NCBI RefSeq assembly: GCF_023822065.1
Contig: NZ_CP084930.1
Span: forward strand, 3,116,001-3,180,000
Length of the DNA stretch: 64,000 nt
DNA from: Sphingomonas morindae
GTDB lineage: Bacteria > Pseudomonadota > Alphaproteobacteria > Sphingomonadales > Sphingomonadaceae
Direction: 5' to 3'
A model generated the notes under the pieces. The model was not told where the DNA came from. It saw only the letters and a list, made by a program, of their open reading frames with translations, and searched no databases. The position numbers and the translations under genes were made by a program. Below, one piece after another: positions 15,863 through 24,837 of the stretch. The number at the start of each line of letters is the position of its first letter. The first letter of the stretch is position 1.

Positions 15863-18163
15863 ATGGCGGCCATGCCCCCATCCGACAGCCTCGCTCCCGT
15901 CGATACTCCGTTCGACGAGGCGCTTTCGCAACGCTATCTCGTCTACGCGCTCTCCACCATCACCGCGCGCTCGCTGCCCGATGTGCGCGACGGGCTGAAG
16001 CCGGTGCATCGCCGCCTCCTTTGGGCGATGCGGCTGCTGCGGCTCGATCCCGCCTCCGCCTACAAGAAATGCGCGCGCGTGGTGGGCGACACGATCGGCA
16101 AATATCATCCGCATGGCGATCAGTCGGTCTATGACGCGATGGTCCGGCTCGCCCAGACTTTTTCGCTGCGCTATCCGCTCGTCGACGGGCAGGGCAATTT
16201 CGGCAATGTCGATGGCGATAACGCCGCCGCCTACCGTTATACCGAGGCGCGGCTGACGCCCACGGCGGTCGAGCTGATGGCGGGGCTGGACGAAGGCACG
16301 GTCGGCTTCCGCCCCACCTATAATGGCGAAGAGGAGGAGCCCGAGGTTTTCCCCGGCCTCTTCCCCAATCTGCTCGCCAATGGCGCGAGCGGCATCGCCG
16401 TCGGCATGGCCACCGCCATTCCGCCGCACAATGCCGCCGAGCTGATCGACGCCGCCATCCACCTGATCGACAAGCCCGAGGCGGACACCGCCGCGCTGCT
16501 CGCCTTTGTCCAGGGGCCCGACTTCCCGACCGGCGGCGTGATCGTCGATTCGCCGGCGGCGATCCGCGAGGCCTATGAGACGGGGCGCGGCGCCTTCCGC
16601 ACGCGCGCGCGCTTCGCCGAGCCGGAGAAGCTGGCCGGCGGCCAGTGGCAGCTGGTCATCACCGAAATCCCCTTCCAGGTGCCCAAGGCCAAGCTGATCG
16701 AGCAGATCGCCGCGCTCGTCACCGAGAAGAAGCTGCCGATCCTCGCCGATGTGCGCGACGAGAGCGACGAGGCGATCCGCATCGTGCTCGAGCCGCGCAG
16801 CCGCACGGTCGATCCGCAGACGCTGATCGACAGCCTGTACCGGCTCACCGATCTCGAGATCCGCGTGCCGCTCAACCTCAACGTGCTCGACGCCAGCCGC
16901 ACGCCGCGCGTGATGAGCCTGGCGGCCGCGCTGGGCGCCTATGTGAGCCACCAGATCGCGGTGCTGATCGCGCGATCGCGCCACCGGCTCGCCAAGATCG
17001 ACGACCGGATCGAGCTGCTCGACGGTTTCCTGATCGCCTATCTCAATCTCGACCGGGTGATCGAGATCATCCGCCAAGAGGACGAGCCCAAGCCGGTGAT
17101 GATCGCCGAATTCGGGCTGACCGACCGCCAGGCCGAGGCGATCCTCAACATGCGGCTGCGCTCGCTCCGCCGGCTCGAGGAGATGGAGATCAGCCGCGAG
17201 CGCGAGGGGCTGGCGCGCGAGCGCGCCGGGCTGGTCGCGCTGCTCGATCCCGAGACCGGGCCCAAGCTTCAGAAGCAGCGGCTCAAGAAGGATCTGCGCG
17301 AGCTTCGCAAACGCTATGCGCCCGACACCGCGATCGGCGCCCGCCGCACCACCGTGGCCGAGGCGGCGCCGACGCGCGAGATCCCGCTCGAGGCGATGAT
17401 CGATCGCGAGCCGATCACCGTCATCCTCTCGCGGCGCGGCTGGATCCGCGCGCTCTCCGGCCATCGCGATCTCGCCGCCGCCGATACGCTCAAGTTCAAG
17501 GAGGGCGACGGCCCGCTCTTCGCCTTCCACGCGCAGACCACCGATCGCCTGCTGCTCGTCTCGGCGCAGGGCCGCGTCTTCACGCTCGCCGCCGACAAGC
17601 TGCCGGGCGGGCGCGGCTTTGGCGAACCGGTGCGGCTGATGGTGGATCTGGAAGGCGAGGGCGCGCCGATCGCGCTGCTGCCGGCGGCGCGCGGGGCGGG
17701 CGGCCAGCTTCTGGTCGCCACCTCGGACGGGCGCGGCTTCCTCGCCACCATGGCCGATGTCATCGCCGAGACGCGCAAGGGGCGGCAGCTCGTCAATCTG
17801 CGGCCGGGCGCGGAACTTAAACTCGTGCGGCCGGTGCCGCCCGGCGCGGACACGCTGGCGGTGATCGGCGACAATCGCAAGCTGGTGGTCTTCCCGCTCG
17901 CCGAACTGCCGGTGATGGCGCGCGGCAGCGGCGTGCAGCTGCAACGCTATCGCGATGGCGGGCTTTCCGATGCCATCGCGATGCGGCTCGAGGATGGGCT
18001 CAGCTGGCCGATGGGCGGCGGCTCGGGCCGGATCCGCACCGAGACCGATCTCACGCCGTGGCGCACCGCGCGGGGCGCGGGCGGACGCATGGCGCCCAAT
18101 GGCTTCCCGCGCGACAATCGCTTCTCCGCAAGTGTCCCAAGCGCAGAAGAAAGCAAGAATTAA
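15863..18163 (+). CDS. parC: DNA topoisomerase IV subunit A
   Basis: 766 aa. Type IIA topoisomerase subunit that breaks and rejoins DNA during chromosome decatenation. The catalytic Tyr126 is in YRYTEARL. It lacks the GyrA box, which separates it from gyrA at 46412-49126. The position equivalent to E. coli ParC Ser80 is Gln87 ([12 protein letters not shown]), as I recall from other alphaproteobacterial ParC proteins, and Glu84 corresponds to Asp91. The ATG at 15863 is followed by MPPSD at the fourth codon; either Met could be the start. Confidence 0.96.
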   Translation: MAAMPPSDSLAPVDTPFDEALSQRYLVYALSTITARSLPDVRDGLKPVHRRLLWAMRLLRLDPASAYKKCARVVGDTIGKYHPHGDQSVYDAMVRLAQTFSLRYPLVDGQGNFGNVDGDNAAAYRYTEARLTPTAVELMAGLDEGTVGFRPTYNGEEEEPEVFPGLFPNLLANGASGIAVGMATAIPPHNAAELIDAAIHLIDKPEADTAALLAFVQGPDFPTGGVIVDSPAAIREAYETGRGAFRTRARFAEPEKLAGGQWQLVITEIPFQVPKAKLIEQIAALVTEKKLPILADVRDESDEAIRIVLEPRSRTVDPQTLIDSLYRLTDLEIRVPLNLNVLDASRTPRVMSLAAALGAYVSHQIAVLIARSRHRLAKIDDRIELLDGFLIAYLNLDRVIEIIRQEDEPKPVMIAEFGLTDRQAEAILNMRLRSLRRLEEMEISREREGLARERAGLVALLDPETGPKLQKQRLKKDLRELRKRYAPDTAIGARRTTVAEAAPTREIPLEAMIDREPITVILSRRGWIRALSGHRDLAAADTLKFKEGDGPLFAFHAQTTDRLLLVSAQGRVFTLAADKLPGGRGFGEPVRLMVDLEGEGAPIALLPAARGAGGQLLVATSDGRGFLATMADVIAETRKGRQLVNLRPGAELKLVRPVPPGADTLAVIGDNRKLVVFPLAELPVMARGSGVQLQRYRDGGLSDAIAMRLEDGLSWPMGGGSGRIRTETDLTPWRTARGAGGRMAPNGFPRDNRFSASVPSAEESKN

Positions 18164-18187
18164 CCCAAAGCCGCTAGCGCTAGGGGC

Positions 18188-19915
18188 ATGCAGGCAGCGA
18201 AAGGCCCCATCAGCGCCGAGGCGAGAGCGCCCTCGTTCGGACTTGCGCCCCGTGCCGCGGAACCGCGGCTGGTGGCGCCGGGCGGGGAGGCCATGCTCCA
18301 CGCGCTTCCTATGCCGGCGGCGATCGTGCGGCGCGAGGAGGGCGCGTTAGGCGTCATCGCGCGCAACACGGCCTTCGTCGCCCTGGAGCGGAGCGGATCG
18401 ATCGGCAGCGTCGTGCTGCGCCCCGGCTCGCCCATCGCCACCGCCACCGCCGCGCTGCTCGATCGCGATGGCGATCCGCTGGGCCGGCAGGATTTCCGCT
18501 GGCGGGACGGCGATGTCGTCGCCGGCCGCCACTTCCAGGTCCATCTCGCGCCCTTCGGCCTCGCCAGCGGCGATCGTGCCTGTCTCCTCTCGCTGATCGA
18601 TCGCACCGCCGAGGTGGAAAGCGCGCGCTCGCTGCGCGCCGAACTCGCGCATGACAGCCTCACCGGCCTGCCCAACCGTTCGGCCTTCGCCGAGGCGGTG
18701 GAGGATGTGGTGGGCGGGGCGGGGCCGCACGCGGTGCTTCTCGTCGATCTCGCGCGCTTCAGCCGCATCAACGAGAGCCTGGGCGTGATGGCCGGCGACG
18801 AGGTGATCATCACCGTCGCGCGGCGGCTGCTGTCCACGCTGCGCACGGGCGATCTGCTCGCGCGCGTCGGCGGCGACGAGTTCGGCATGCTGCTCCAGCT
18901 CGATCGCGGCGCCGACGACGCCATGGCCGCCGCGCGCCGCATCCGCGAGGTGCTCGCCGCGCCCTTCCGCCTGTCGGGGTTCGAGATCGGCCTCGAATGC
19001 GCCATCGGCATGGCGCTGCTCACCGAGAGCGTGGAGAGCGGCGAGGAGCTGGTGCGCCACGCCCAGCTCGCGCTCAAGCGTGCCAAGCAAAGCGGGCTGG
19101 AGGAAATCCACCAGCCCGGCGAGGCCGCCTGCGCCCGCTATCGGCTCGATCTGGAAACCGAGCTGCGCCGCGCCATCGCGCAGGAGGCGCTGAGCCTCGC
19201 CTTCCAGCCGCTGATCCATCTCGGCCGCGACCAGCTGGTCGGCTTCGAGGCGCTGGCGCGCTGGCGCCATGCCGAACGCGGGCCGATCGATCCTTCCGAA
19301 TTCATCCCCGTCGCCGAGGAGACGGGGCTGATCGTCCCGCTCGGGCGCTGGGCGATGAACCAGGCGGTGGCGACGCTCGCCGCCTGGGACAAGGCGGTGG
19401 GCAAGAGCCTGCCGCTGTCGGTCTCGGTCAATGTGTCGGCCATCCAGCTCGCGCGCGACGATGTGCCCGCTCTGGTCGCCTCCGCGCTCGCCGCGCACGA
19501 CGTGGCGGGCGAGCGGCTGACGATCGAGCTTACCGAGAGCGCGATCGTGCAGGATCCGGAACGCGCCACCGCCGCCTTCCGCGCGCTCAAGGCGCTCGAC
19601 GTGCGGATCGCCATGGACGATTTCGGCACCGGCTATTCCAGCCTCTCCTCGCTGCGCCGCCTGCCGATCGACATTCTCAAGATCGATCGCAGCTTCGTCA
19701 CCGGCATGCTCGGCGATCGCGACAAGGTGGCGATCGTCCGCGCGGTGCTGAGCCTGGCCGACGCGCTGGGCAAGAAGACGACCGCCGAGGGTGTCGAGAC
19801 CGCCGAACTCTCGCATATGCTCGCGGCGCTGGGATGCACCCAGGGCCAGGGCTATCTCTACGCGCCGCCGCTCCCCGAGGCCGAAGCCCTCGCCTATCTG
19901 AAGGCGCGGCTCTAG
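18188..19915 (+). CDS. GGDEF-EAL bifunctional c-di-GMP enzyme
   Basis: 575 aa, no membrane segment. An N-terminal PAS-like region (about residues 35-135) precedes a GGDEF domain with the intact motif RVGGDEFGML. Its inhibitory I-site RTGD lies five residues before that motif. The EAL domain has EAL in FEALARWRH, plus NVSAIQLARD, ELTESAIV, DDFGTGYSSL, the lysine in ILKIDRSFV and TAEGVETAE. Both active sites therefore look complete, so it could make and degrade c-di-GMP. It follows parC by 24 bp and may be co-transcribed. Confidence 0.93.
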   Translation: MQAAKGPISAEARAPSFGLAPRAAEPRLVAPGGEAMLHALPMPAAIVRREEGALGVIARNTAFVALERSGSIGSVVLRPGSPIATATAALLDRDGDPLGRQDFRWRDGDVVAGRHFQVHLAPFGLASGDRACLLSLIDRTAEVESARSLRAELAHDSLTGLPNRSAFAEAVEDVVGGAGPHAVLLVDLARFSRINESLGVMAGDEVIITVARRLLSTLRTGDLLARVGGDEFGMLLQLDRGADDAMAAARRIREVLAAPFRLSGFEIGLECAIGMALLTESVESGEELVRHAQLALKRAKQSGLEEIHQPGEAACARYRLDLETELRRAIAQEALSLAFQPLIHLGRDQLVGFEALARWRHAERGPIDPSEFIPVAEETGLIVPLGRWAMNQAVATLAAWDKAVGKSLPLSVSVNVSAIQLARDDVPALVASALAAHDVAGERLTIELTESAIVQDPERATAAFRALKALDVRIAMDDFGTGYSSLSSLRRLPIDILKIDRSFVTGMLGDRDKVAIVRAVLSLADALGKKTTAEGVETAELSHMLAALGCTQGQGYLYAPPLPEAEALAYLKARL

Positions 19916-19942
19916 TCCGTCCAGCGCTTGACCGGCCCGTCG

Positions 19943-19960
19943 GGCGCGCGCAAGCGCGCC
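19943..19960 (+). terminator. Possible terminator hairpin after the GGDEF-EAL gene
   Basis: Perfect 7-bp stem GGCGCGC / GCGCGCC with a GCAA tetraloop, 27 bp after the stop codon. There is no T-run after it, only a pyrimidine-rich CCTCTCTTCTC tract about 10 bases on, so confidence is low. Confidence 0.35.
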
Positions 19961-20031
19961 ACGGCGCGCCCTCTCTTCTCCCGCCGATCCGGCGCGGCTT
20001 GAGTCCGGTCGGCCGACAGGAGGAAGGCCCC

Positions 20032-20571
20032 ATGCTCGTCCGGCCGGCGCGCGACGCCCGTCCCGATCTCGGCACGGCGCGGCTGCGGCTGCGGCGCCCG
20101 GTCCGCGCGGATGCCTCGGCGATCGTCCGCATCGCGGGCACATGGGAGGTCGCGCGCGGCCTGGCGCGGGTACCGCATCCCTATGCCGTGGCGGACGCGC
20201 ACGTCTTTCTCGAGCGGATCGTGCCGCAGGAATGGCTCTGGGCGATGACGCTGCCGCCGGACGACGCGCTGATCGGGGTGATCGGCCTCGCCCCCGCGCC
20301 GACGCCGGGCGCGGCCGAGCTGGGCTATTGGCTCGCGCCCGCGCACTGGGGCCAGGGGCTGGCGACCGAGGCGGCGCGCGCGGTGCTCGCCCATGGCCGG
20401 ACGGGGTTCGGCCTGTCGCAGTTCAGCGCGCATTATTTCGAGGATAATCCGGCCTCGGGCCGCGTCCTGCACAAGCTCGGCTTTGTCGAGACCGGCCGGA
20501 TCCTGCGACCCTGCCTCGCGCGCGGCGCGGCGCAGCCGTCGATCCGCATGGCGCTGCCAGCGCCCGCCTGA
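20032..20571 (+). CDS. GNAT family N-acetyltransferase (RimJ/RimL-like)
   Basis: 179 aa from the ATG at 20032, which is preceded by a strong ribosome site (AGGAGGAAGG). The start pattern TARLRLRRPVRADASAIV and the Acetyltransf_3-type segment GYWLAPAHWGQGLATEAARAVL (cited in part) place it with the RimJ/RimL class, as does NPASGRVLHKLGF. These modify ribosomal N-termini or small molecules; the substrate is unknown. Convergent with the CCA-adding enzyme gene, 12 bp apart. Confidence 0.87.
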   Translation: MLVRPARDARPDLGTARLRLRRPVRADASAIVRIAGTWEVARGLARVPHPYAVADAHVFLERIVPQEWLWAMTLPPDDALIGVIGLAPAPTPGAAELGYWLAPAHWGQGLATEAARAVLAHGRTGFGLSQFSAHYFEDNPASGRVLHKLGFVETGRILRPCLARGAAQPSIRMALPAPA

Positions 20572-20583
20572 AGCCGCGCCCCG

Positions 20584-21780
20584 CTACAGCGCCGCCGCGA
20601 GCGCCGCGTCCACCAGCGCGGCGAGGCGCGGCCCGGCGGGGAAGCCCTCCGCGATCCAGCGCGCCTCGATCGCCTGCAGGGTGCGCGCCACCACCGGGCC
20701 GGGGGTGAGCCCGCGCGCGATCAGGGCGCCGCCGCTCACGGGGAAGCGCGGCCGCTGCCAGCCTTCCAGCCGAAGCGCCGCGTCGGGCCGCCCTGCGAGC
20801 AGCAGGCGATCGATCGCGATCGCCGCATCGCTGGCATAGGCGAGCGCGACGCCGTCTCTAGGATCGGCGGGATCGGCGAGCAGCGCCAGATGGCGGCGCT
20901 CGGCCCGCGACAATTTGAGCCGCGCCGCGACCTGCTCGGCGCGGGCGGGATCCGCTGGCAGCAGCGCGGCGAGGCGTCGCAGCGCGCGCGGGGGGAACGC
21001 CGCCGCGCGCTCGCTCTCGAGCAGCGCGGCCAGCCGGCCCGCCTCCCCGATCTCGGGCACCACCGCCGCGAACAGTCCGTCCGCGATCATCAGCCGCACC
21101 ACCGCCAGCGGATCGGGCAAGGCGAGGATCTTGAGCAGCTCGGCGGCGATCCGCTCGCGCGAGAGGCTCATCAGATCGCGTGCGCGGGAAACGCAGGCGG
21201 CATGGCTCGGCGGGTCCGGCTCGGCGCCGCCGAACCGGGCCTGGAAGCGGTAGAAGCGGAGAATGCGCAGATGATCTTCCGCGATTCGGGTGCGCGGATC
21301 GCCGATGAAGCGCACGCGCCGCGCGGCGAGATCGGCGAGGCCGTCGAAATAATCGTGCACCAGCCCGCTCAGCGGATCGGCGCTGAGCGCGTTGATGGTG
21401 AAATCGCGGCGCGCGGCGTCCAGCCGCCAATCCTCGGTGAAGGCGACCGCCGCGTGCCGGCCGTCGGTGGCGACATCGCGGCGCAGCGTCGTCACCTCGA
21501 TGGTCTGGCCGCCGACCACCACGCCGATCGTGCCATGGGCGAGGCCGGAGGCGCTGGTCCACACGGCGAGCCCCGCCTGCTCGGCGCGCAGCCTTGCCTG
21601 GTCCGGGTGAAGGCGGGTGGCGATGTCGAGATCGGCGGCGTCGAAGCCGAGCAGCCGGTCGCGCACCCAGCCGCCGATGAAGCGGGCGCCGTCGCGCGCG
21701 CCCTCCAGCGCCTCGACCAGGCGGAGCAGCCCCTCCGGATCGGCGTTCGCCGGCGGCAAGGCGAGGCGTGTCTCAGCCAT
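20584..21780 (-). CDS. cca: CCA tRNA nucleotidyltransferase
   Basis: 398 aa class II polymerase-beta-fold enzyme adding or repairing the tRNA 3' CCA. The GG motif FIGGWVRDRLLG is followed by the DxD metal pair in AADLDIAT. Nucleotide-selecting segments RRDFTINAL and RIAEDHLRILRFYRFQARFG (cited in part) are also present. The start overlaps the Nudix gene stop by 8 bp. The order DUF1285-Nudix-cca is common in alphaproteobacteria and supports this call over poly(A) polymerase. Both tRNA genes in the window already encode CCA, so repair may be its main use. Confidence 0.93.
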   Translation of the reverse strand: MAETRLALPPANADPEGLLRLVEALEGARDGARFIGGWVRDRLLGFDAADLDIATRLHPDQARLRAEQAGLAVWTSASGLAHGTIGVVVGGQTIEVTTLRRDVATDGRHAAVAFTEDWRLDAARRDFTINALSADPLSGLVHDYFDGLADLAARRVRFIGDPRTRIAEDHLRILRFYRFQARFGGAEPDPPSHAACVSRARDLMSLSRERIAAELLKILALPDPLAVVRLMIADGLFAAVVPEIGEAGRLAALLESERAAAFPPRALRRLAALLPADPARAEQVAARLKLSRAERRHLALLADPADPRDGVALAYASDAAIAIDRLLLAGRPDAALRLEGWQRPRFPVSGGALIARGLTPGPVVARTLQAIEARWIAEGFPAGPRLAALVDAALAAAL

Positions 21781-22384
21781 GGCCGAGCCGCCGCGCGAGA
21801 TTGACGATGATCCCGGCGGTGGCCCCCCAGATGCGGTATTCGGCATAGAGGAACTCATAATAGCGGCGCTGGGCGCCGCGCCACTCGATCGCGCGCTCCA
21901 GCCGGTTGAGCGGATCGAGCAGGAAGGCGAGCGGCACCTCGAAGATCTCGGCCACCTCCACCTCGCGCGGCACCAGCGGCAGATCGGGCGGGACGATCCC
22001 CACCACGGGCGTGATCGTGAAGCCGCTGCCGGTGCTGTAGGGATGGTCCTGGCCCAAAATCTCCACCGCGTCCGGCGGCAGGCCGATCTCCTCCTCCGCC
22101 TCGCGCAGCGCGGTCGCGATGGCATCTGCATCGCCGGGATCGGCGCGGCCGCCGGGAAAGGCGATCTGCCCGGGATGCCGGCGCAGGTTGGCGTCGCGGC
22201 GGGTCAGCAACAGGCTCGGCTCGGGCCGGTCGACGATCGCCGCCAGCACCGCCGCCGGCACGGTCGCGCCGGCGTGCGCGGCGACGCCGTCATCGGCGCG
22301 GAGCGCGGGCGGCAGCGCCGCGGTGGCGGCGAACCGCGCCCGCACCGCCGACCGCCGATCGATCGTGCCGGGGTCAGGCCGCAT
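21773..22384 (-). CDS. CoA-type Nudix hydrolase
   Basis: 203 aa from the ATG at 22384; in-frame starts also exist at 22393 and 22396. The Nudix box reads GGRADPGDADAIATALREAEEEIGL, cited here as GGRADPGD...ALREAEEEIGL. The acidic first Glu of the consensus is Asp, as in the coenzyme A pyrophosphatase (NudL) subgroup. The CoA-subgroup lead-in HPGQIAFPGG is also present. It is expected to cleave CoA or its derivatives to phosphopantetheine and adenosine 3',5'-bisphosphate. It overlaps both neighbours by several bases. Confidence 0.88.
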   Translation of the reverse strand: MRPDPGTIDRRSAVRARFAATAALPPALRADDGVAAHAGATVPAAVLAAIVDRPEPSLLLTRRDANLRRHPGQIAFPGGRADPGDADAIATALREAEEEIGLPPDAVEILGQDHPYSTGSGFTITPVVGIVPPDLPLVPREVEVAEIFEVPLAFLLDPLNRLERAIEWRGAQRRYYEFLYAEYRIWGATAGIIVNLARRLGHG

Positions 22385-22946
22385 CGGGACCATCAAAGGG
22401 GAAGAAGACGCCGTCGCTCCACAGTCCGATCCGCCCGTCCGCGGCGGGGGGCTCGGCCAGGGCGAGGCTTGCGAGTTCGTAGAAGACCGGCCGCGCGATC
22501 AGGGCATCGAGCCGGCCGCGCACGCGCACATAGGGCCGCGCGCCCACCCGCAGCGGATGCGCCGCGCCCGCGACCACGACATCCCCCACATTGGTGCGGA
22601 AGCTCAGCCGGCGCGCCGGTCCCTCGCCATCGCTGCGCATCTCCACCGCCACGAACGGGGCATCGTCCACCGCGATGCGCAGCCGCTCGACCGGGGTGAC
22701 GAGCACGAAGCCGCCATCGGGCTCGCCGCGCAGGATGGTGGAGAAGAGGCGCACCAGCGCGGGCCGCGTGATCGGCGCGCCTTCGTGCAGCCATTGGCCA
22801 TCGGCGAGGATCCGCATCGCGCTGTCGCCACAGGCGGGGGGCGACCAAAGCTCGACCGGGGGCAGGCCCTGGCCCTCGGCCAGCGCGGCGATCGCGGCGG
22901 GATCGAGCGCGGCGAGGCTTTCGGGAAGGGGTGAAGCAGGGGCCAT
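22374..22946 (-). CDS. DUF1285 family protein
   Basis: 190 aa from the ATG at 22946. The family start pattern LPPVELWSPPACGDSAMRI is followed by DGQWLHEGAPITRPALVRLF and LVTPVERLRIAVDDAPFVAV (each cited in part). Function is unknown; the family is often encoded with a CoA-type Nudix hydrolase and cca, as here. It overlaps the Nudix gene by 11 bp. It is the first gene of this three-gene operon. Confidence 0.88.
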   Translation of the reverse strand: MAPASPLPESLAALDPAAIAALAEGQGLPPVELWSPPACGDSAMRILADGQWLHEGAPITRPALVRLFSTILRGEPDGGFVLVTPVERLRIAVDDAPFVAVEMRSDGEGPARRLSFRTNVGDVVVAGAAHPLRVGARPYVRVRGRLDALIARPVFYELASLALAEPPAADGRIGLWSDGVFFPFDGPDAA

Positions 22947-23029
22947 GGCACGGATCCGGGCGGGGGCGGCGGATGGCCGCGCCCTTCGCGCCTGATGTAG
23001 AGCCGCGCGGCGGACGCGCAACGTCGCGA

Positions 23030-23566
23030 TCAGCGACGCGGCCCGAGCAGGCCGGTGGCGGGCAGCACCGCGCCGGGCGCGAGCCGCGCCAGCAGGCGCC
23101 GCCGCTCGACCGGGCCGGGCACCGCCCAGCCGCCGGTGGCGTCGGCGGAAAAGCCGAAGGGCCCGTAATATTCGGGATCGCCGATCAGCACGGCGGGAAA
23201 GGGAGTGCGGTCGATCGCCGCCAGCGCGTGCCGCAGCATCGCCCGGCCGATCCCCTGGTTGCGCAGCATCGGATCCACCGCGATCGGGCCGACCAGCCAG
23301 AGCGGCGTCATCGCGCCCTCGGCGCCGAACAGCCCGAGCGGCCAGCTCTGCAGCGAGCCCACCAGCCGCCCTTCGCCGTCGAGCGCGGCGCAGGAGAGAG
23401 AGGCTGCGGCGGGCACGCGCTCGCGCAGCCGATAGGCGGTGCGGCCGTGGCGATCATAGCCGAAGGTGAGATCGAGCAGCCGCTCCACCGGTTCGGCCAT
23501 GGATTCCACCAGGGGCTCGAGCCGGATCGCCGCCGCGTCCGCGCTGTTGGTCGCCATCATCGTCAC
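23030..23566 (-). CDS. GNAT family N-acetyltransferase (YhbS-like)
   Basis: 178 aa. The GNAT core VGPIAVDPMLRNQGIGRAML, cited as AVDPMLRNQGIGRAM, is followed by the YhbS-type end LIGDPEYYGPFGFSAD. Such proteins are cytosolic acetyltransferases of unknown substrate. Transcribed from a promoter region shared with folB (102 bp gap); 83 bp before DUF1285, so it might belong to that operon. Confidence 0.87.
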   Translation of the reverse strand: MTMMATNSADAAAIRLEPLVESMAEPVERLLDLTFGYDRHGRTAYRLRERVPAAASLSCAALDGEGRLVGSLQSWPLGLFGAEGAMTPLWLVGPIAVDPMLRNQGIGRAMLRHALAAIDRTPFPAVLIGDPEYYGPFGFSADATGGWAVPGPVERRRLLARLAPGAVLPATGLLGPRR

Positions 23567-23668
23567 CCGCGGCCGCTCCTCGCGCGAAAGAGGCGGCGAT
23601 GTAGCGGTTCGCGCTCGAATTGAAAGGCGCCTTGCCGCGGGATCGTCACACGGCTAGGCGGCTGCGCC

Positions 23669-24046
23669 ATGCGTGACGATCTGCTGCAACTCACCGTCTC
23701 GGGCATCGAGGCGCAGGTGCTGACCGGCATCTATTCCGAGGAAACGCACCTGCCGCAGCCGCTGCGGGTCTCGGTTACGGTGGACCTGGCCCTGCCCGAG
23801 GGCCGGTTCGCGCCCGATACGCCGCTGGCCGCGACCAAGAATTATCTCGATCTCAAGCGCGCCGTCACCGAATCGCTGCCCGCCGGCCTGCATTTCACGC
23901 TGGTCGAGGCGGTGGCGGATCATGTCGCCATGACGCTGTTCGCCGAGGATGAGCGGGTGCGCAAAGTCGCGATCGACATCGTCAAGCTCGCCATTTCGCA
24001 GGATGGCGAGGAGATCGGCATCCGGCTGGTGCGACACCGGCCATGA
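23669..24046 (+). CDS. folB: Dihydroneopterin aldolase family protein (FolB)
   Basis: 125 aa, the usual length for the tunnelling-fold aldolase of folate synthesis that splits dihydroneopterin. Start TVSGIEAQVLTGIYSEE, then QPLRVSVTVDLAL, NYLDLKRAVTESL and TLVEAVADHVA, which match the FolB core. The substrate Glu and the lysine of the aldolase site cannot be assigned with full confidence, so the related dihydroneopterin-triphosphate epimerase (FolX) remains possible. Overlaps the SDR gene start by 4 bp. Confidence 0.82.
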   Translation: MRDDLLQLTVSGIEAQVLTGIYSEETHLPQPLRVSVTVDLALPEGRFAPDTPLAATKNYLDLKRAVTESLPAGLHFTLVEAVADHVAMTLFAEDERVRKVAIDIVKLAISQDGEEIGIRLVRHRP

Positions 24047-24837
24047 GCGCCCGGCCGCTCGCCCTGGTGACGGGCGGCCTGCGCCGGATCGGCGCGGCGG
24101 TGGCGGCGCGCCTCGCCGAGGCGGGCTATGATCTCGCGCTCCACGCCCATCAGCCCGGCGCGCTCGAGGCCGAGGCGGCCGCCCGGCTGGCGGCGGCGGG
24201 GGCGGCGCACCATTGCTTCGTCGCCGATCTGGCCGATGGCGCGGCGCCGCCTGAGCTGCTGGCCGAGGTGATCGCAACCTGCGGCCGGGCGCCGCGCCTG
24301 CTCGTCAACAATGCGTCGCGCTTCGCCGAGGATCGGCCCGAATCGGTCACCGCCGAATCGCTCCATCTTCACTATGCGGTCAATTGCGTCGCGCCCGTGC
24401 TGCTCGCGCGCGATGTCGCGGCGGCGGCGGCGGGGCCGGGGGCGGTGATCGTCAACCTGCTCGACCAGCGAATCGCCGCGCCGCACGGCGATCAGTTCGC
24501 CTACACGCTCGCCAAGCTGGCGCTGGCTGGCGCGACCGAGATATTGGCGCGCGAGCTGGCGCCGGGCGCGCGCGTGTGCGGGGTCGCGCCCGGGCTCACG
24601 CTGGCGACGCCGGATTATGGCGATACCGGCCTTGCCCGGGCCGCCGCGCTGATGCCGCTCGGCCGGACGCCGTCGGCCGCCGCGATCGCCGAGGCGGTGG
24701 CCTATCTGGCGCAGGCGGAGAGCGTGACGGGCCAGATCCTCTATGTCGACGGGGGCGCGCATCTCCGCCACTACCCCCGCGATTTCGTCTATCTGGACGG
24801 AGCCGAGGCCCGCCCGGCGCCGCTCAACCCGGCGTGA
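24043..24837 (+). CDS. SDR oxidoreductase, pteridine-reductase-like
   Basis: 264 aa short-chain dehydrogenase. The cofactor loop is TGGLRRIG, which matches the TGX3RXG pattern of pteridine reductases instead of the classical TGxxxGxG. NNAS and the catalytic YTLAK follow, then GGAHLRHYP at the end. With a 4-bp overlap to folB, it is likely an NADPH-dependent dihydropteridine or dihydromonapterin reductase (FolM-like) working on pterins from the folate route; this function is an inference. Its 3' end overlaps the convergent hypothetical gene by 14 bp. Confidence 0.85.
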   Translation: MSARPLALVTGGLRRIGAAVAARLAEAGYDLALHAHQPGALEAEAAARLAAAGAAHHCFVADLADGAAPPELLAEVIATCGRAPRLLVNNASRFAEDRPESVTAESLHLHYAVNCVAPVLLARDVAAAAAGPGAVIVNLLDQRIAAPHGDQFAYTLAKLALAGATEILARELAPGARVCGVAPGLTLATPDYGDTGLARAAALMPLGRTPSAAAIAEAVAYLAQAESVTGQILYVDGGAHLRHYPRDFVYLDGAEARPAPLNPA

